DNA of 64,000 nucleotides, from NCBI RefSeq assembly GCF_029504395.1, contig NZ_JAQFIF010000003.1, forward strand, positions 434,001 to 498,000, given 5' to 3'. The notes under the pieces were generated by a model. It ran no database searches and was not told the DNA's origin. It saw only the letters and a list, made by a program, of their open reading frames with translations. Position 1 is the first letter of the stretch. Each line of letters begins with the position of its first letter. Of the stretch, positions 35,343-43,755 are shown piece by piece. A program made the translations under genes and the position numbers. The stretch comes from Arthrobacter sp. ES3-54 (GTDB lineage: Bacteria > Actinomycetota > Actinomycetes > Actinomycetales > Micrococcaceae).

Positions 35343-35453
35343 TGCGCTGCGCCTCCATCGCGCAAGGAGAAGCCGTGTTGCTGCGGTCGCCGAAACCTCG
35401 CGCCTGCTTTCATGATCGCTGGCGCGGGGCAGGCAGTCCATCCCCGCGCGCCA

Positions 35454-36413
35454 CTACCCCAGCAGCGTATTGACCAGCCGTGCGGCCACCTTGGCGGTGC
35501 GGGCGTCGATATCAAACTCCGGGTTCAGCTCGGCGATGTCCAGATGCAGGAGCTTCCCGCTCGCGGCCACCTGCCGGCACACGGCGCTGATCACCGGCAG
35601 CGGCACACCATACGCGGCCGGAGCGCTCACACCCGGAGCCACCGAGGCCGGCAGCACGTCCAGGTCGATGGTCAGGTACAGCGCGTCCACCTGCGCCAGG
35701 AACGCCGCCACAAAGGTGTGCGCGGCCTCCGCCGAGCAGTCCTCGTCCAGCAGGTAGTCCACGCCGAGCTCCTCTGCCGTCCGGAACAGCGCCCGGGTGT
35801 TGTTCGGCTCGGAAATCCCGACGACGGCGTAGCGCAGTTCGCGGCCGGCGGCGGCTTCCGCGCGGGCCATCTGCAGGAACGGGGTGCCGGAGCTGGGCAC
35901 CGGCTCGTCGCGGAGGTCGAAGTGCGCGTCGAGGTTCAGCACGCCGACCGTCAGACCCTCGCGCACGGCCGCGGACCCAGCCACACCGAGATAGCTGGCA
36001 AAAGCGGTCTCGTGCCCGCCGCCCAACACCACGGGAAGCTGGCCGGCGTCCAGCAGCCTGGTGATGGCGAGCCCGGCACGTGCCTGCCCTGCCTCCAGCG
36101 CGTCCCCGGCCACGGTGACGTCACCGGCGTCGTGCACGCCCCGCGACAGGTGGAAGGCGAGTGGGCCGAGCGCGGCCCGGATGGCGGCGGGGGCGGCCGC
36201 GGCGCCGGTCCGGCCCTTGTTGCGCCGCACTCCGGCGTCGCTGCCGAAGCCGAGGATGACGGCCGGACGCGGACCGGGGGAAGCCGCCGGAACCGTGCGC
36301 GGACTGTAGGAGGTCACGGACTGCCACCAGCGCCGGTGCTCGGCACCGTCGCCGTCGAACCGGCCGGTCCAGGGCTGCGGCGGGACATCAACGGGGAGCG
36401 TGGGAGAAACCAT
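35454..36413 (-). CDS. hutG: Formimidoylglutamase (ureohydrolase family)
   Basis: 319 residues from ATG 36413. Manganese-binding motifs of the arginase fold are complete: VVLGGGHETAFASYLG, VLNLDAHFDLRDE and LYLTIDLDVLPASVAPGVSA. The family includes agmatinase, but proximity to hutU/hutH and a HutR-like palindrome 54 bases upstream favour formimidoylglutamase, which splits N-formimidoyl-glutamate into glutamate and formamide. The next gene downstream in the same direction, 111 bases on, is the glutamate dehydrogenase that would consume the glutamate. Confidence 0.9.
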   Translation of the reverse strand: MVSPTLPVDVPPQPWTGRFDGDGAEHRRWWQSVTSYSPRTVPAASPGPRPAVILGFGSDAGVRRNKGRTGAAAAPAAIRAALGPLAFHLSRGVHDAGDVTVAGDALEAGQARAGLAITRLLDAGQLPVVLGGGHETAFASYLGVAGSAAVREGLTVGVLNLDAHFDLRDEPVPSSGTPFLQMARAEAAAGRELRYAVVGISEPNNTRALFRTAEELGVDYLLDEDCSAEAAHTFVAAFLAQVDALYLTIDLDVLPASVAPGVSAPAAYGVPLPVISAVCRQVAASGKLLHLDIAELNPEFDIDARTAKVAARLVNTLLG

Positions 36414-36466
36414 GCCCCTAGCTCACCGCAGCCCGGGCCGGAAAACCAGCAGCGCCGCGGTCGGAC

Positions 36467-36484
36467 TGTCCGGAATCCCGGAAA
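36467..36484 (-). promoter_or_regulatory. Hut operator-like palindrome 4, upstream of hutG
   Basis: TGTCCGGAATCCCGGAAA matches 16 of 18 positions of TGTCYGGRATYCCRGACA. It lies 54 bases upstream of hutG, on the other side of the glutamate dehydrogenase from the other three copies, linking hutG (and possibly gdh) to the same regulator. Confidence 0.6.
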
Positions 36485-36497
36485 CCCCGCTTAAACA

Positions 36498-36562
36498 CCG
36501 CCGAGACGGCATTTCACGGCAATGTTTTCGGGAAACACTGCCGCGAAGTGCCGTCTCGGCGG
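36498..36562. repeat. Long interrupted palindrome, arms CCGCCGAGACGGCA / TGCCGTCTCGGCGG
   Basis: Perfect 14-base outer arms, then a bulged inner stem CGGCAATGTTT / AAACACTGCCG around a short loop: about 65 bases in all. The architecture equals that of the TTGCTCCG elements but the sequence differs. It lies between the purine permease stop and hutG and may terminate the permease transcript before hutG. Confidence 0.7.
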
Positions 36563-36584
36563 GCGGGAAGGGCCGGAGCAGGAC

Positions 36585-38039
36585 TTAGTGAATCCCGAGG
36601 GCGGCCTCGATCGGACCGATCGCGAAGAACAGCAGGAACGCGGCTGCCACAGCCCACATGAGCGGGTGCACCTCGCGGGCCCGGCCCTGGAACAGGCGGA
36701 TCAGCACGAAGGTGATGAAGCCCGCGCCCAGGCCGTTGGCGATCGAGTAGGTGAATGGCATGAGGGTGAACGTCAGGAAGGCCGGGATCGCAATGCCCCA
36801 GTCCTGCCAGTCGATCTTGCCCACCTGGGAGACCATCATGAAGCCGACGATCACGAGTGCGGGGGCCACGGCCTCGAACGGCACAAGGTTGATCAGCGGG
36901 GTGAAGAACATGGCCACGAGGAACAGCAGGCCGGTGACGACGGAAGCCAGGCCGGTGCGTGCTCCTTCGCCGATGCCGGCACCGGATTCGACGTAGATCT
37001 GGTTCGACGAAACTGAGGCGCCGCCGCCGATGATCGCGCCCAGGGCGTCCACCTGCAGCACGCGGTCGACGTTGGGGATGTTGCCCTCTTTGTCGATGGT
37101 GCCGGCCTCGGTGGCCAGGCCCACCATCGTGCCCATGGCATCGAAGAAGATGCTGAGCAGGATCACGAACGCCAGCAAGCTCGCCGCGACGAAGCCGAGG
37201 TGCTCAAAGGCGCCGAATGGGTTGGCCTGGCCGATCAGGGACAGGTCCGGGGCAGCCCATTCGGAGAACGTCGGGGCCACGAGGGACCAGCCCTGCGGGT
37301 TGTGGTTCGTGCCGTCAAAGCTGGGCCCGATGTGAAGGATGGATTCCAGGATCACGGACAGGATGGTGGAGGCGACGATGCCGATCAGGATGGCGCCCTT
37401 GACCTTGCGGACCACGAGCGCGATGGTCAGGACCAGGCCGAAGACAAACACGAACGTGGGCCAGCCCAGGAGCTTGCCGTCGAAGCCCAGACCGACCGGA
37501 ACGGTGGTGCCGGCGACATCCGGGATGCGGCGCACGAAACCCGCGTTGACGAGCCCGATCAGGGCGATGAACAGGCCGATGCCCACCACGATCGCGGTCT
37601 TCAGCCCCTCGGGAACGGCCTTGAACACAGCCGTCCGGAAACCGGTGAGGACCAGGATCAGCATGGTGATGCCCGAAAGCATCACCAGGCCCATCATGTC
37701 CGGCCAGGACAGTCCGGGGTTCGTGGCCACGGTGACGGCGACGAACGCGTTGACGCCGAGCCCGGTGGCCAGGGCGAAGGGATGCTTGGCCCAGGCGCCC
37801 ATCAAGATGGTGAGGATGCCGGCCACGAAGGCGGTGACGGCTGCGACGGCGGGGAAGCCGAGGGTCGCGCCCGTGGAGTCCGGCCCGGAGAGGATCAGCG
37901 GATTCAGCACCACGATGTAGCTCATGGCGAAGAACGTGGCGAACCCTCCGCGGATCTCGCGCGAGAAGTTCGACCCCCGCTCGGATACCTTGAAATACCG
38001 GTCGAGTGCGGAGCCTTGCTTGAGCATTAGGTCTTGCAT
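36585..38039 (-). CDS. NCS2 family purine permease (AzgA type)
   Basis: 484 residues with about 13 hydrophobic helices. The N-terminal EIRGGFATFFAMSYIVVLNP, followed by GLGVNAFVAVTVATNPGLSW and VPEGLKTAIVVGIGLFIALI, is typical of AzgA-like adenine/guanine/hypoxanthine:proton symporters, not the uracil/xanthine branch. The block IFFDAMGTMVGLATEAG carries the family motif in the central region. It starts at ATG 38039 with a short upstream region divergent from the CopC gene. I saw no purine riboswitch there. Confidence 0.92.
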   Translation of the reverse strand: MQDLMLKQGSALDRYFKVSERGSNFSREIRGGFATFFAMSYIVVLNPLILSGPDSTGATLGFPAVAAVTAFVAGILTILMGAWAKHPFALATGLGVNAFVAVTVATNPGLSWPDMMGLVMLSGITMLILVLTGFRTAVFKAVPEGLKTAIVVGIGLFIALIGLVNAGFVRRIPDVAGTTVPVGLGFDGKLLGWPTFVFVFGLVLTIALVVRKVKGAILIGIVASTILSVILESILHIGPSFDGTNHNPQGWSLVAPTFSEWAAPDLSLIGQANPFGAFEHLGFVAASLLAFVILLSIFFDAMGTMVGLATEAGTIDKEGNIPNVDRVLQVDALGAIIGGGASVSSNQIYVESGAGIGEGARTGLASVVTGLLFLVAMFFTPLINLVPFEAVAPALVIVGFMMVSQVGKIDWQDWGIAIPAFLTFTLMPFTYSIANGLGAGFITFVLIRLFQGRAREVHPLMWAVAAAFLLFFAIGPIEAALGIH

Positions 38040-38148
38040 TAGTCCTCCGGGAGTGATGGGTTCTGCCTATATCCTATTTGGAGCCCAACGGCCATCCCTG
38101 CGTTTTCGCCTAGTCTGTAAGGAAGCCAACACTAGGAGTAGCCCGCCC

Positions 38149-38742
38149 ATGCGCCGTATCCGCCAGCTTCGCACTGCCCTGCTGGGCGCCGTCGTCCTCG
38201 TGGCCATCCTGCTGGGAGCCGTGAGCCCGGCGTCGGCGCACGACACAGCGGAGTCCACCAGCCCGGCTTCCGGAGCAACCGTCGCGGCACCGCCGGAGCA
38301 GGTTTCGGTCACTTTCAACCACAATCCGCTCGCCCTGGGATCGCAGATCCTGGTCAACGACGCCACGGGCGCCAACTGGGCGGACGGCCCCGTGGCGATC
38401 GTGGACAATGTCGCTGCGCAGAAGCTGAAGTCCGGCGCCCCTGCCGGGAAGTACACCGTGCACTGGCGGGTGGCCAGCTCCGACGGCCACCCGATCGAGG
38501 GCAGCTTCACCTTCACCGCGACGGCGGCTGCAGCAGGCCCGACGTCGGCTCCCGCAGTCCCCACGATGGGCACCGCCCAGCCGGGCACTACCCCGGCGCC
38601 GGCCCCTGCGCCGGCTGGGTCGGAGCAGTTCCCCTGGAGCGTCATGATTTTCGTCGCCGTGGGGGTCGGCATCCTGGTGGCCCTGGGCGTGATGGCCAAA
38701 CGCCGCCTCACGCCGGACGACGGCAGCGATACAGAAAGCTGA
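38149..38742 (+). CDS. CopC domain copper-resistance protein, membrane-anchored
   Basis: 197 residues from ATG 38149. A signal peptide (about 1-30) ends at SPASA, so the mature protein would begin HDTAESTSPASGATV: an N-terminal His is the usual Cu(II) ligand in CopC. SSDGHPIEGSFTFTA is the second conserved block. A Pro/Ala/Thr linker (about 135-160) leads to one C-terminal helix (VMIFVAVGVGILVALGVMA) and a cytoplasmic tail, so the domain faces the cell exterior. No CopD partner lies beside it. Confidence 0.9.
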   Translation: MRRIRQLRTALLGAVVLVAILLGAVSPASAHDTAESTSPASGATVAAPPEQVSVTFNHNPLALGSQILVNDATGANWADGPVAIVDNVAAQKLKSGAPAGKYTVHWRVASSDGHPIEGSFTFTATAAAAGPTSAPAVPTMGTAQPGTTPAPAPAPAGSEQFPWSVMIFVAVGVGILVALGVMAKRRLTPDDGSDTES

Positions 38743-38805
38743 CCCAACTCCTGACCCAGAGCAGCATCTGGAAAACCGCGGAACCGGCGGGCAGGCCGGC
38801 TCCGG

Positions 38806-39444
38806 CTAAGCGGGAGCAGCCAGGGCAAAGCCGGCCGGCAGCAGCGTGGGGAAGCCATGGGGGTGGACCTTGGCGGAGATCGCCTGCCCCACCACTTTGG
38901 CCTGACGCAGGACTTCCTTGGGCGTCGGCGTAATCAGCTCGCCTACCCCCACGAGGTACATCCCGAGGGCATGCATCGCCGCCATGAGGTTCTGTCCGGC
39001 TGCCATGCCAAGGTCCGAGAGCATGCGGCGCAGTTGGCTGTGGGCGCAGCGGGTCAGGACAAGATGGTCGGCCAGAAGGACGCCGCCCGGGGTCTGGACG
39101 GCCCACTTCCCAGTGGGGGAGCCGTCCGTGCCGGTTTCAAGGAGGTCCAGCTGCTGTGCGCGGATGTTGTTCCGTACATCAAGCTTGTGGTTTGCGGCGT
39201 AGTTGCGCAGGTGCCGCAGGATTTCGTTGCGCTCCCTCAGGCTGGCGGCGTCCGCCGCGTCGCAGCGCTGGAGCGAGGACGTGTTGGCCGGATGGCCGGC
39301 ACCCAAGAGGTCGAGCCCGTCCACAATGATGGACGCAACACCGCGGCGTTGGAGCTCGCTGGCGACAGCCAGGCCGGAGAGCCCCGTTCCGATGACTACG
39401 GCGGTGGTCCGCTCAATCCCGCCGTACAAAGGCATGCTCGACAC
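38806..39444 (-). CDS. Short NAD(P)/FAD-binding flavoprotein
   Basis: 212 residues from GTG 39444, which has AAGGAGG nine bases upstream; ATG 39435 is the alternative. The dinucleotide-binding motif VVIGTGLSGLAVASELQRRG lies near residues 15-35. It is followed by a HPANTSSLQRCD block and a helical ERNEILRHLRNYAANH, as in flavin-containing monooxygenase relatives. It is only half to two-thirds the length of that family and lacks an obvious second nucleotide-binding motif. It could be a shortened family or a degraded gene; coding quality looks intact to the stop. Confidence 0.7.
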   Translation of the reverse strand: MSSMPLYGGIERTTAVVIGTGLSGLAVASELQRRGVASIIVDGLDLLGAGHPANTSSLQRCDAADAASLRERNEILRHLRNYAANHKLDVRNNIRAQQLDLLETGTDGSPTGKWAVQTPGGVLLADHLVLTRCAHSQLRRMLSDLGMAAGQNLMAAMHALGMYLVGVGELITPTPKEVLRQAKVVGQAISAKVHPHGFPTLLPAGFALAAPA

Positions 39445-39908
39445 TGCAGGGTACCTCCTTGAAATGGTGCCAGTCGCGGGGAAATACCCCGGACGCTGAC
39501 CTAGGCCTGGTTCGGCAACCCCAGCGGTTGCGTTCTGAAATACCAGTCTCGGTTCAGCAGTGCCTCGAAGGATACCTAAGATTCCCGTCCATGGATAGGG
39601 GAGGTAGGACATTGGGTGTGGTCCCGGATTTCCGGAGTTTCCCGGCCCCGTACCCCTCGGAAACCGGCCCGGAAGCCCGGGAATCCGCGCCGCGAAACGG
39701 CGTGTTAACTCTGCGTAAATCCTTCGGCCGCGGCCCGCCAGGGCCGCCCGGCCGCCGTCTTGAATGTTCGCAATTAACCGAGAATAGTGAGGAAAATCAG
39801 GGGTTCCTGCACGCAGATTCCGGGTCGCCTCGCCGGTGGACGCCGGGCGGCGGTACTTCTGGCAGAATAGCCGCAACATCAGGCAAGAATCGCGAGGAGG
39901 CGGACCCA
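39445..39908 (+). promoter_or_regulatory. 464-base divergent intergenic region with a candidate promoter
   Basis: The left end holds the AAGGAGG ribosome site of the leftward flavoprotein gene. The right half has a candidate promoter for the universal stress gene: TTGAAT (39760-39765), a 17-base spacer and AATAGT (39783-39788). The middle contains several short GC-rich repeats (CCCGGATTTCCGG, CGGAAACCGG) without a convincing larger structure. I see no further coding signal; the remaining open frames have poor codon character. Confidence 0.45.
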
Positions 39909-40946
39909 ATGGGCCGTGAACAGGTGCATCCGGACCCGGCATGGGAGGCCGGCGGCGAACCGGCGCCTCCCCGGGGAATCGTTGTGGGAGTGGATGGCTC
40001 GGACCACAGCCATTGCGCGCTGGTGTGGGCAGCCCGCGAGGCAGAGCGCCGCCGCCGCCCGCTGCACATCGTGACCGCCTATTCGGTGCCGATCTTCGCC
40101 GCTTCCGGGCTCGACGGCGGCTACGCCACGGTGGACGACTCCGTGATCCGGGAGGGCGCCGAGGCCATTCTCAAGCACGCCCTCGACAAGATCGCGGGTT
40201 ACAACATCGATGTCGACGCCTCCGTCGAAAACGGCGACGCGTCCGGTGTGCTGCTGGAAATCAGCGAAACCGCGGAGCTTCTGGTGTTCGGGACCCGCGG
40301 CCGCGGCGGCTTCGTGGGCCGGCTGCTCGGCTCCGTCAGCAGCGCGCTGCCCGCCCACGCGAAGTGCCCCACCGTGACCGTGCCGCTGATCTGCGCGGAC
40401 CGGCTGGGCGAAACCACGGACGACAAGCATGTCCTGGCCGAACGGGCGAAACTGGGCCGCCAGCCGATTGAAAACGTCGTGGTGGTCGGCGTCGACGGCT
40501 CGGAGCAGGCCCGCGTCGCGGTGCTGGAGGCGGCAGCCCAGACCGAACGGCTCTCCGCCCGGCTGCGGGTGGTGTGCGCCGTGCCGCAGTACACCGGCTC
40601 GCTGGCATGGGTGCCCACCCCGATGGACCGCGATGCCTTGTTCGCCGACATTAAGGTCCAGCTCGACGCCGGCGTGGCCTGGCTGCGGAGCCACTTCCCC
40701 GCGCTCCAAGTGGAGACACAGCTCGTAGACGGCTCTCCCGTCGACATCCTCGTCGACGCCAGCCGGCACGTGGAACTCGTGGTGGTCGGCACGCGCGGGC
40801 GCGGCGGCTTCGCCGGAATGCTGCTGGGCTCCACGTCCGACGGCGTCCTCCACCACGCCAAGGGGCCGGTCATGGTGGTGCCGGACCGCGACGACCCGCG
40901 GCTGGCGGACAGGGCCAGCTTCGGCCCGATGCTCGGCGACTCCTAA
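39909..40946 (+). CDS. Universal stress protein, two tandem USP domains
   Basis: 345 residues from ATG 39909 with GAGGAGG upstream. Domain 1 begins GIVVGVDGSDHSHCALVW (about residue 23) and ends with LLVFGTRGRGGFVGRLLGS. Domain 2 begins NVVVVGVDGSEQARVAV and ends with LVVVGTRGRGGFAGMLLGS. Both copies keep the complete ATP-binding G-2x-G-9x-G-(S/T) motif, unlike the paralogue at 13961. It directly precedes the PEP-synthase-like gene (43 bases), suggesting one transcript active in stress or dormancy. Confidence 0.94.
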   Translation: MGREQVHPDPAWEAGGEPAPPRGIVVGVDGSDHSHCALVWAAREAERRRRPLHIVTAYSVPIFAASGLDGGYATVDDSVIREGAEAILKHALDKIAGYNIDVDASVENGDASGVLLEISETAELLVFGTRGRGGFVGRLLGSVSSALPAHAKCPTVTVPLICADRLGETTDDKHVLAERAKLGRQPIENVVVVGVDGSEQARVAVLEAAAQTERLSARLRVVCAVPQYTGSLAWVPTPMDRDALFADIKVQLDAGVAWLRSHFPALQVETQLVDGSPVDILVDASRHVELVVVGTRGRGGFAGMLLGSTSDGVLHHAKGPVMVVPDRDDPRLADRASFGPMLGDS

Positions 40947-40989
40947 AGTCCCGAGGCCACAGGTCCGGCGTCGGAAGGACGGTTTGCGG

Positions 40990-43755
40990 ATGGAGCACCC
41001 CGGGGAGTCGGACCCTGCCGAGGACTGGCCGGTCCTGGCCTTGGAACGCCTTGGCCAGGACATGCTGGCCAAGGTCGGCGGCAAGGCGGCCAACCTGGGC
41101 GAGCTGGCACGTGCCGGCCTTCCGGTTCCGGCCGGCTTCTGCCTGACCACCAGGGCCTACCTGGACGCCACAGCATCCCTGGAGCTGGCGGACGTACACT
41201 GGGCCCTCGCCGCGACCGCCCCCGATGATCTGGCAGGGCTGGCTTCCCTTGCCGAGAAGGCCCGCGCGCTGGTGCTCGACGCCGATGTCCCCGCCGGCAT
41301 CGACGCCGCCGTGCGCGCCGCGTATGCGGCGCTGGGCGCGGACACCCCGGTAGCGGTGCGGTCCTCCGCGACGGCCGAAGACCTGCCGTTCGCCAGTTTC
41401 GCCGGCCAGCAGGACACGTTCCTGAACGTGGTCGGCGCAGATGCCGTGCTGGCTGCCGTCCGCCAATGCTGGGCCTCGCTGTGGACAGACCGTGCGGTGA
41501 CGTATCGGGCGGTGCAGGGGATCGAGCCCTCGGCGGTGTCCCTCGCGGTGGTCGTCCAGCGCATGGTGGACGCGGCCGTGGCCGGGGTGCTGTTCACGGC
41601 CAACCCTGTGACCGGCCGGCGGCACGAGGCCGTCATCGACGCCAGCCCGGGGCTGGGCGAGGCCGTGGTGTCCGGGGCCGTCAACCCGGACCACTTCGTG
41701 CTCGACGGCGCCACAGGACGGATCCTCGAGCGGCGACTTGGGGATAAGGGCATGCTCATCCGGCCACTACCCGGCGGCGGAACCGAGCGGGTGGCGCAAC
41801 CCAGCGCAGGGTTGGCGCCCAGCCTGGACGATACCCAACTGGCCGCGCTCGAGCTCCTGGGCCGCCGCGCGGAAGTGCACTTCGGTTCGCCGCAGGACCT
41901 CGAATGGGCCATCGGCCAGGACGGCGCCGTGTGGCTGACCCAGTCCAGGCCCATCACCACGCTGTATCCGATGCCGGACAGGCCGCCGTCCGGGCCCGTG
42001 CCGCGCGTTTACCTGTGCTTCAGCCTGGCCCAGGGGCTGACCCGGCCCCTGACGCCTATGGGCCTCGCCGGGATCCGGCTGATTGCGTCCTCGGTCGCGG
42101 GGGCGGCGCATTTCCCGGTGCCGGTGCCCCGTGACGGACCCGCGCCGTACGCGGAGGCCGGTCAGCGCATTTTCTTCGATCTCACGCCCGTCGTCCGAAG
42201 CAAGGCCGGGCGTGCGATCGTCCCCCGGGTATTCGACGTCATGGAGGCGCGCTCCGCGGCCGTGCTGCGCAACCTTTTCGCCGATTCCAGGTTCTCCGTC
42301 ACCATCAGATCGCCGTGGCCGCTCCTGCGCCACGTCGTTCCGGTGGCGGCGCGGGCCAGAGTCCCGGAGACCCTGATCCGCGGCCTCATCCGGCCCGAGC
42401 AGGCGCTGCGCCGGGCCGACCGTGTGGGCGAACAGCTCAGGGCCGCAATCGCGGTGCCTGCCGGCGCCACCGCCGCGCAGCGCCTGGACCACGTTGAGCG
42501 GATCCTTGGCCAGCGCGTCTTTGCCGTGGTTCCCGCCATCCTGCCGCTGCCCGCATTGGGGTTCGCCTTGCTCGCCCTCGCCGGAAAACTCGCAGGGGAT
42601 CCCGGGAACGGGGCGCTGCAGGAAGTCCTGCGGGGCCTGCCCAACAACGTGACTACCGAGATGGACCTGGACCTCTGGGCGCTGGCTACCGCGATCCGCG
42701 ACGACCCGGCGTCAGTGGCCGTGTTCAAGGAAGCCGCATTGCCTGAGATAGCCCGGCGTTACCGGGCAGCGGATCTTCCCGGCGTCGTGCAATCCGGGCT
42801 TTCGGACTTCTTGGGCCGGTACGGCCACCGCGCCGTGGCGGAGATCGACGTCGGAATGCCCCGCTGGTCTGACGACCCGACCCACATCCTCGGGGTCCTG
42901 GCCAACTATCTGCGCGTGGATGACCCGGCCCTGGCACCCGACCGGCAGTTCGGCAAGGCGGCGCGCGAGGCTGAGGCGCAGGTAGGGCGGCTTGTGGCTG
43001 CGGCCGGGCAGCGCAGCCGCCTGCGGGGTGCCCTGGTACGGGCAGCGCTGCGCCGGACCCGAATGTTCGCGGGCCTGCGTGAACTGCCCAAGTACCATCT
43101 CGTTGAAGCGCTCAGTGCCGTCCGCCAGCAGCTTGCGGCCGTGGGCGCGGAACTCGCCGCGGCCGGGGCTATCGATGCGGCGGACGATATCTTCTTTGTT
43201 GACCTGACCGAGGCGCACCGGGGGCTGGGCGGCGACGCGCTGCAGGGTGTGGTGGCGCAGCGCCGGGAGGCTTACGCGGCTGAACTGGGCCGCCGGCACA
43301 TTCCCCGCGTGCTGCTCTCGGACGGCACTGAGCCCGAGGCAGTGCAGACCAACGTAGTGCAGACCAACGCTGTGCGGACCGGCGCTCCTCGGTCTGGCGC
43401 CGACGGCCGGGGCCCGGCGGGCGCTGACGGCGGCGCGGGGCAGCTCTCCGGCACGCCGGCGTCGGCCGGGACCGTCACGGCCCGGGCCCGCGTGATCCTG
43501 GACCCCCAGGGCGCGCGCCTGGAACCGGGCGAGATCCTCGTGGCGCCCTCCACGGATCCCGGCTGGACGCCGCTGTTCCTGACCGCCGGCGGCCTCGTGA
43601 TGGAAATGGGCGGGCCCAACTCCCACGGCGCCGTCGTGGCAAGGGAATACGGGATCCCCGCGGTGGTGGGGGTCCCCGACGCGACCACGAGGGTCGCCAC
43701 AGGCGACAACCTTACGCTCGACGGCGCCGCCGGCACGGTGACGCCGGCAGGGTGA
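40990..43755 (+). CDS. PEP synthase / rifampicin phosphotransferase-like phosphotransferase
   Basis: 921 residues. PPDK_N ATP-binding domain at about 15-325: VGGKAANLGELARAGLPVPA, VAVRSSATAEDLPFASFAGQ, GVLFTANPVTGR and LEWAIGQDGAVWLTQSRPIT. A long helical middle domain (about 335-770) and a C-terminal swivelling phospho-His domain follow, with MEMGGPNSHGAVVAREYG (His about 879). The three-part layout matches rifampicin phosphotransferase (ATP-binding, substrate-binding, His) and not the longer PEP synthase with a PEP-binding barrel. The acceptor is unknown. A low-complexity linker VQTNVVQTNAVRTG precedes the His domain. ATG 40990 is preferred; TTG 40984 is possible. Confidence 0.85.
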   Translation: MEHPGESDPAEDWPVLALERLGQDMLAKVGGKAANLGELARAGLPVPAGFCLTTRAYLDATASLELADVHWALAATAPDDLAGLASLAEKARALVLDADVPAGIDAAVRAAYAALGADTPVAVRSSATAEDLPFASFAGQQDTFLNVVGADAVLAAVRQCWASLWTDRAVTYRAVQGIEPSAVSLAVVVQRMVDAAVAGVLFTANPVTGRRHEAVIDASPGLGEAVVSGAVNPDHFVLDGATGRILERRLGDKGMLIRPLPGGGTERVAQPSAGLAPSLDDTQLAALELLGRRAEVHFGSPQDLEWAIGQDGAVWLTQSRPITTLYPMPDRPPSGPVPRVYLCFSLAQGLTRPLTPMGLAGIRLIASSVAGAAHFPVPVPRDGPAPYAEAGQRIFFDLTPVVRSKAGRAIVPRVFDVMEARSAAVLRNLFADSRFSVTIRSPWPLLRHVVPVAARARVPETLIRGLIRPEQALRRADRVGEQLRAAIAVPAGATAAQRLDHVERILGQRVFAVVPAILPLPALGFALLALAGKLAGDPGNGALQEVLRGLPNNVTTEMDLDLWALATAIRDDPASVAVFKEAALPEIARRYRAADLPGVVQSGLSDFLGRYGHRAVAEIDVGMPRWSDDPTHILGVLANYLRVDDPALAPDRQFGKAAREAEAQVGRLVAAAGQRSRLRGALVRAALRRTRMFAGLRELPKYHLVEALSAVRQQLAAVGAELAAAGAIDAADDIFFVDLTEAHRGLGGDALQGVVAQRREAYAAELGRRHIPRVLLSDGTEPEAVQTNVVQTNAVRTGAPRSGADGRGPAGADGGAGQLSGTPASAGTVTARARVILDPQGARLEPGEILVAPSTDPGWTPLFLTAGGLVMEMGGPNSHGAVVAREYGIPAVVGVPDATTRVATGDNLTLDGAAGTVTPAG

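Noticed and set aside
37998..38148. Purine riboswitch ahead of the NCS2 permease
   Set aside because: The short leader does not show the three-way junction consensus.
39622..39636. Weak extra match to the hut palindrome (CCCGGATTTCCGGA)
   Set aside because: Two mismatches in the core and no hut gene nearby.
39445..39942. N-terminal extension of the short flavoprotein frame to 39942
   Set aside because: The added residues have no family similarity and the AAGGAGG site just ahead of 39444 sets the start.
40947..40989. Possible rifamycin-associated element ahead of the phosphotransferase-like gene
   Set aside because: No matching palindrome in the 43-base gap.
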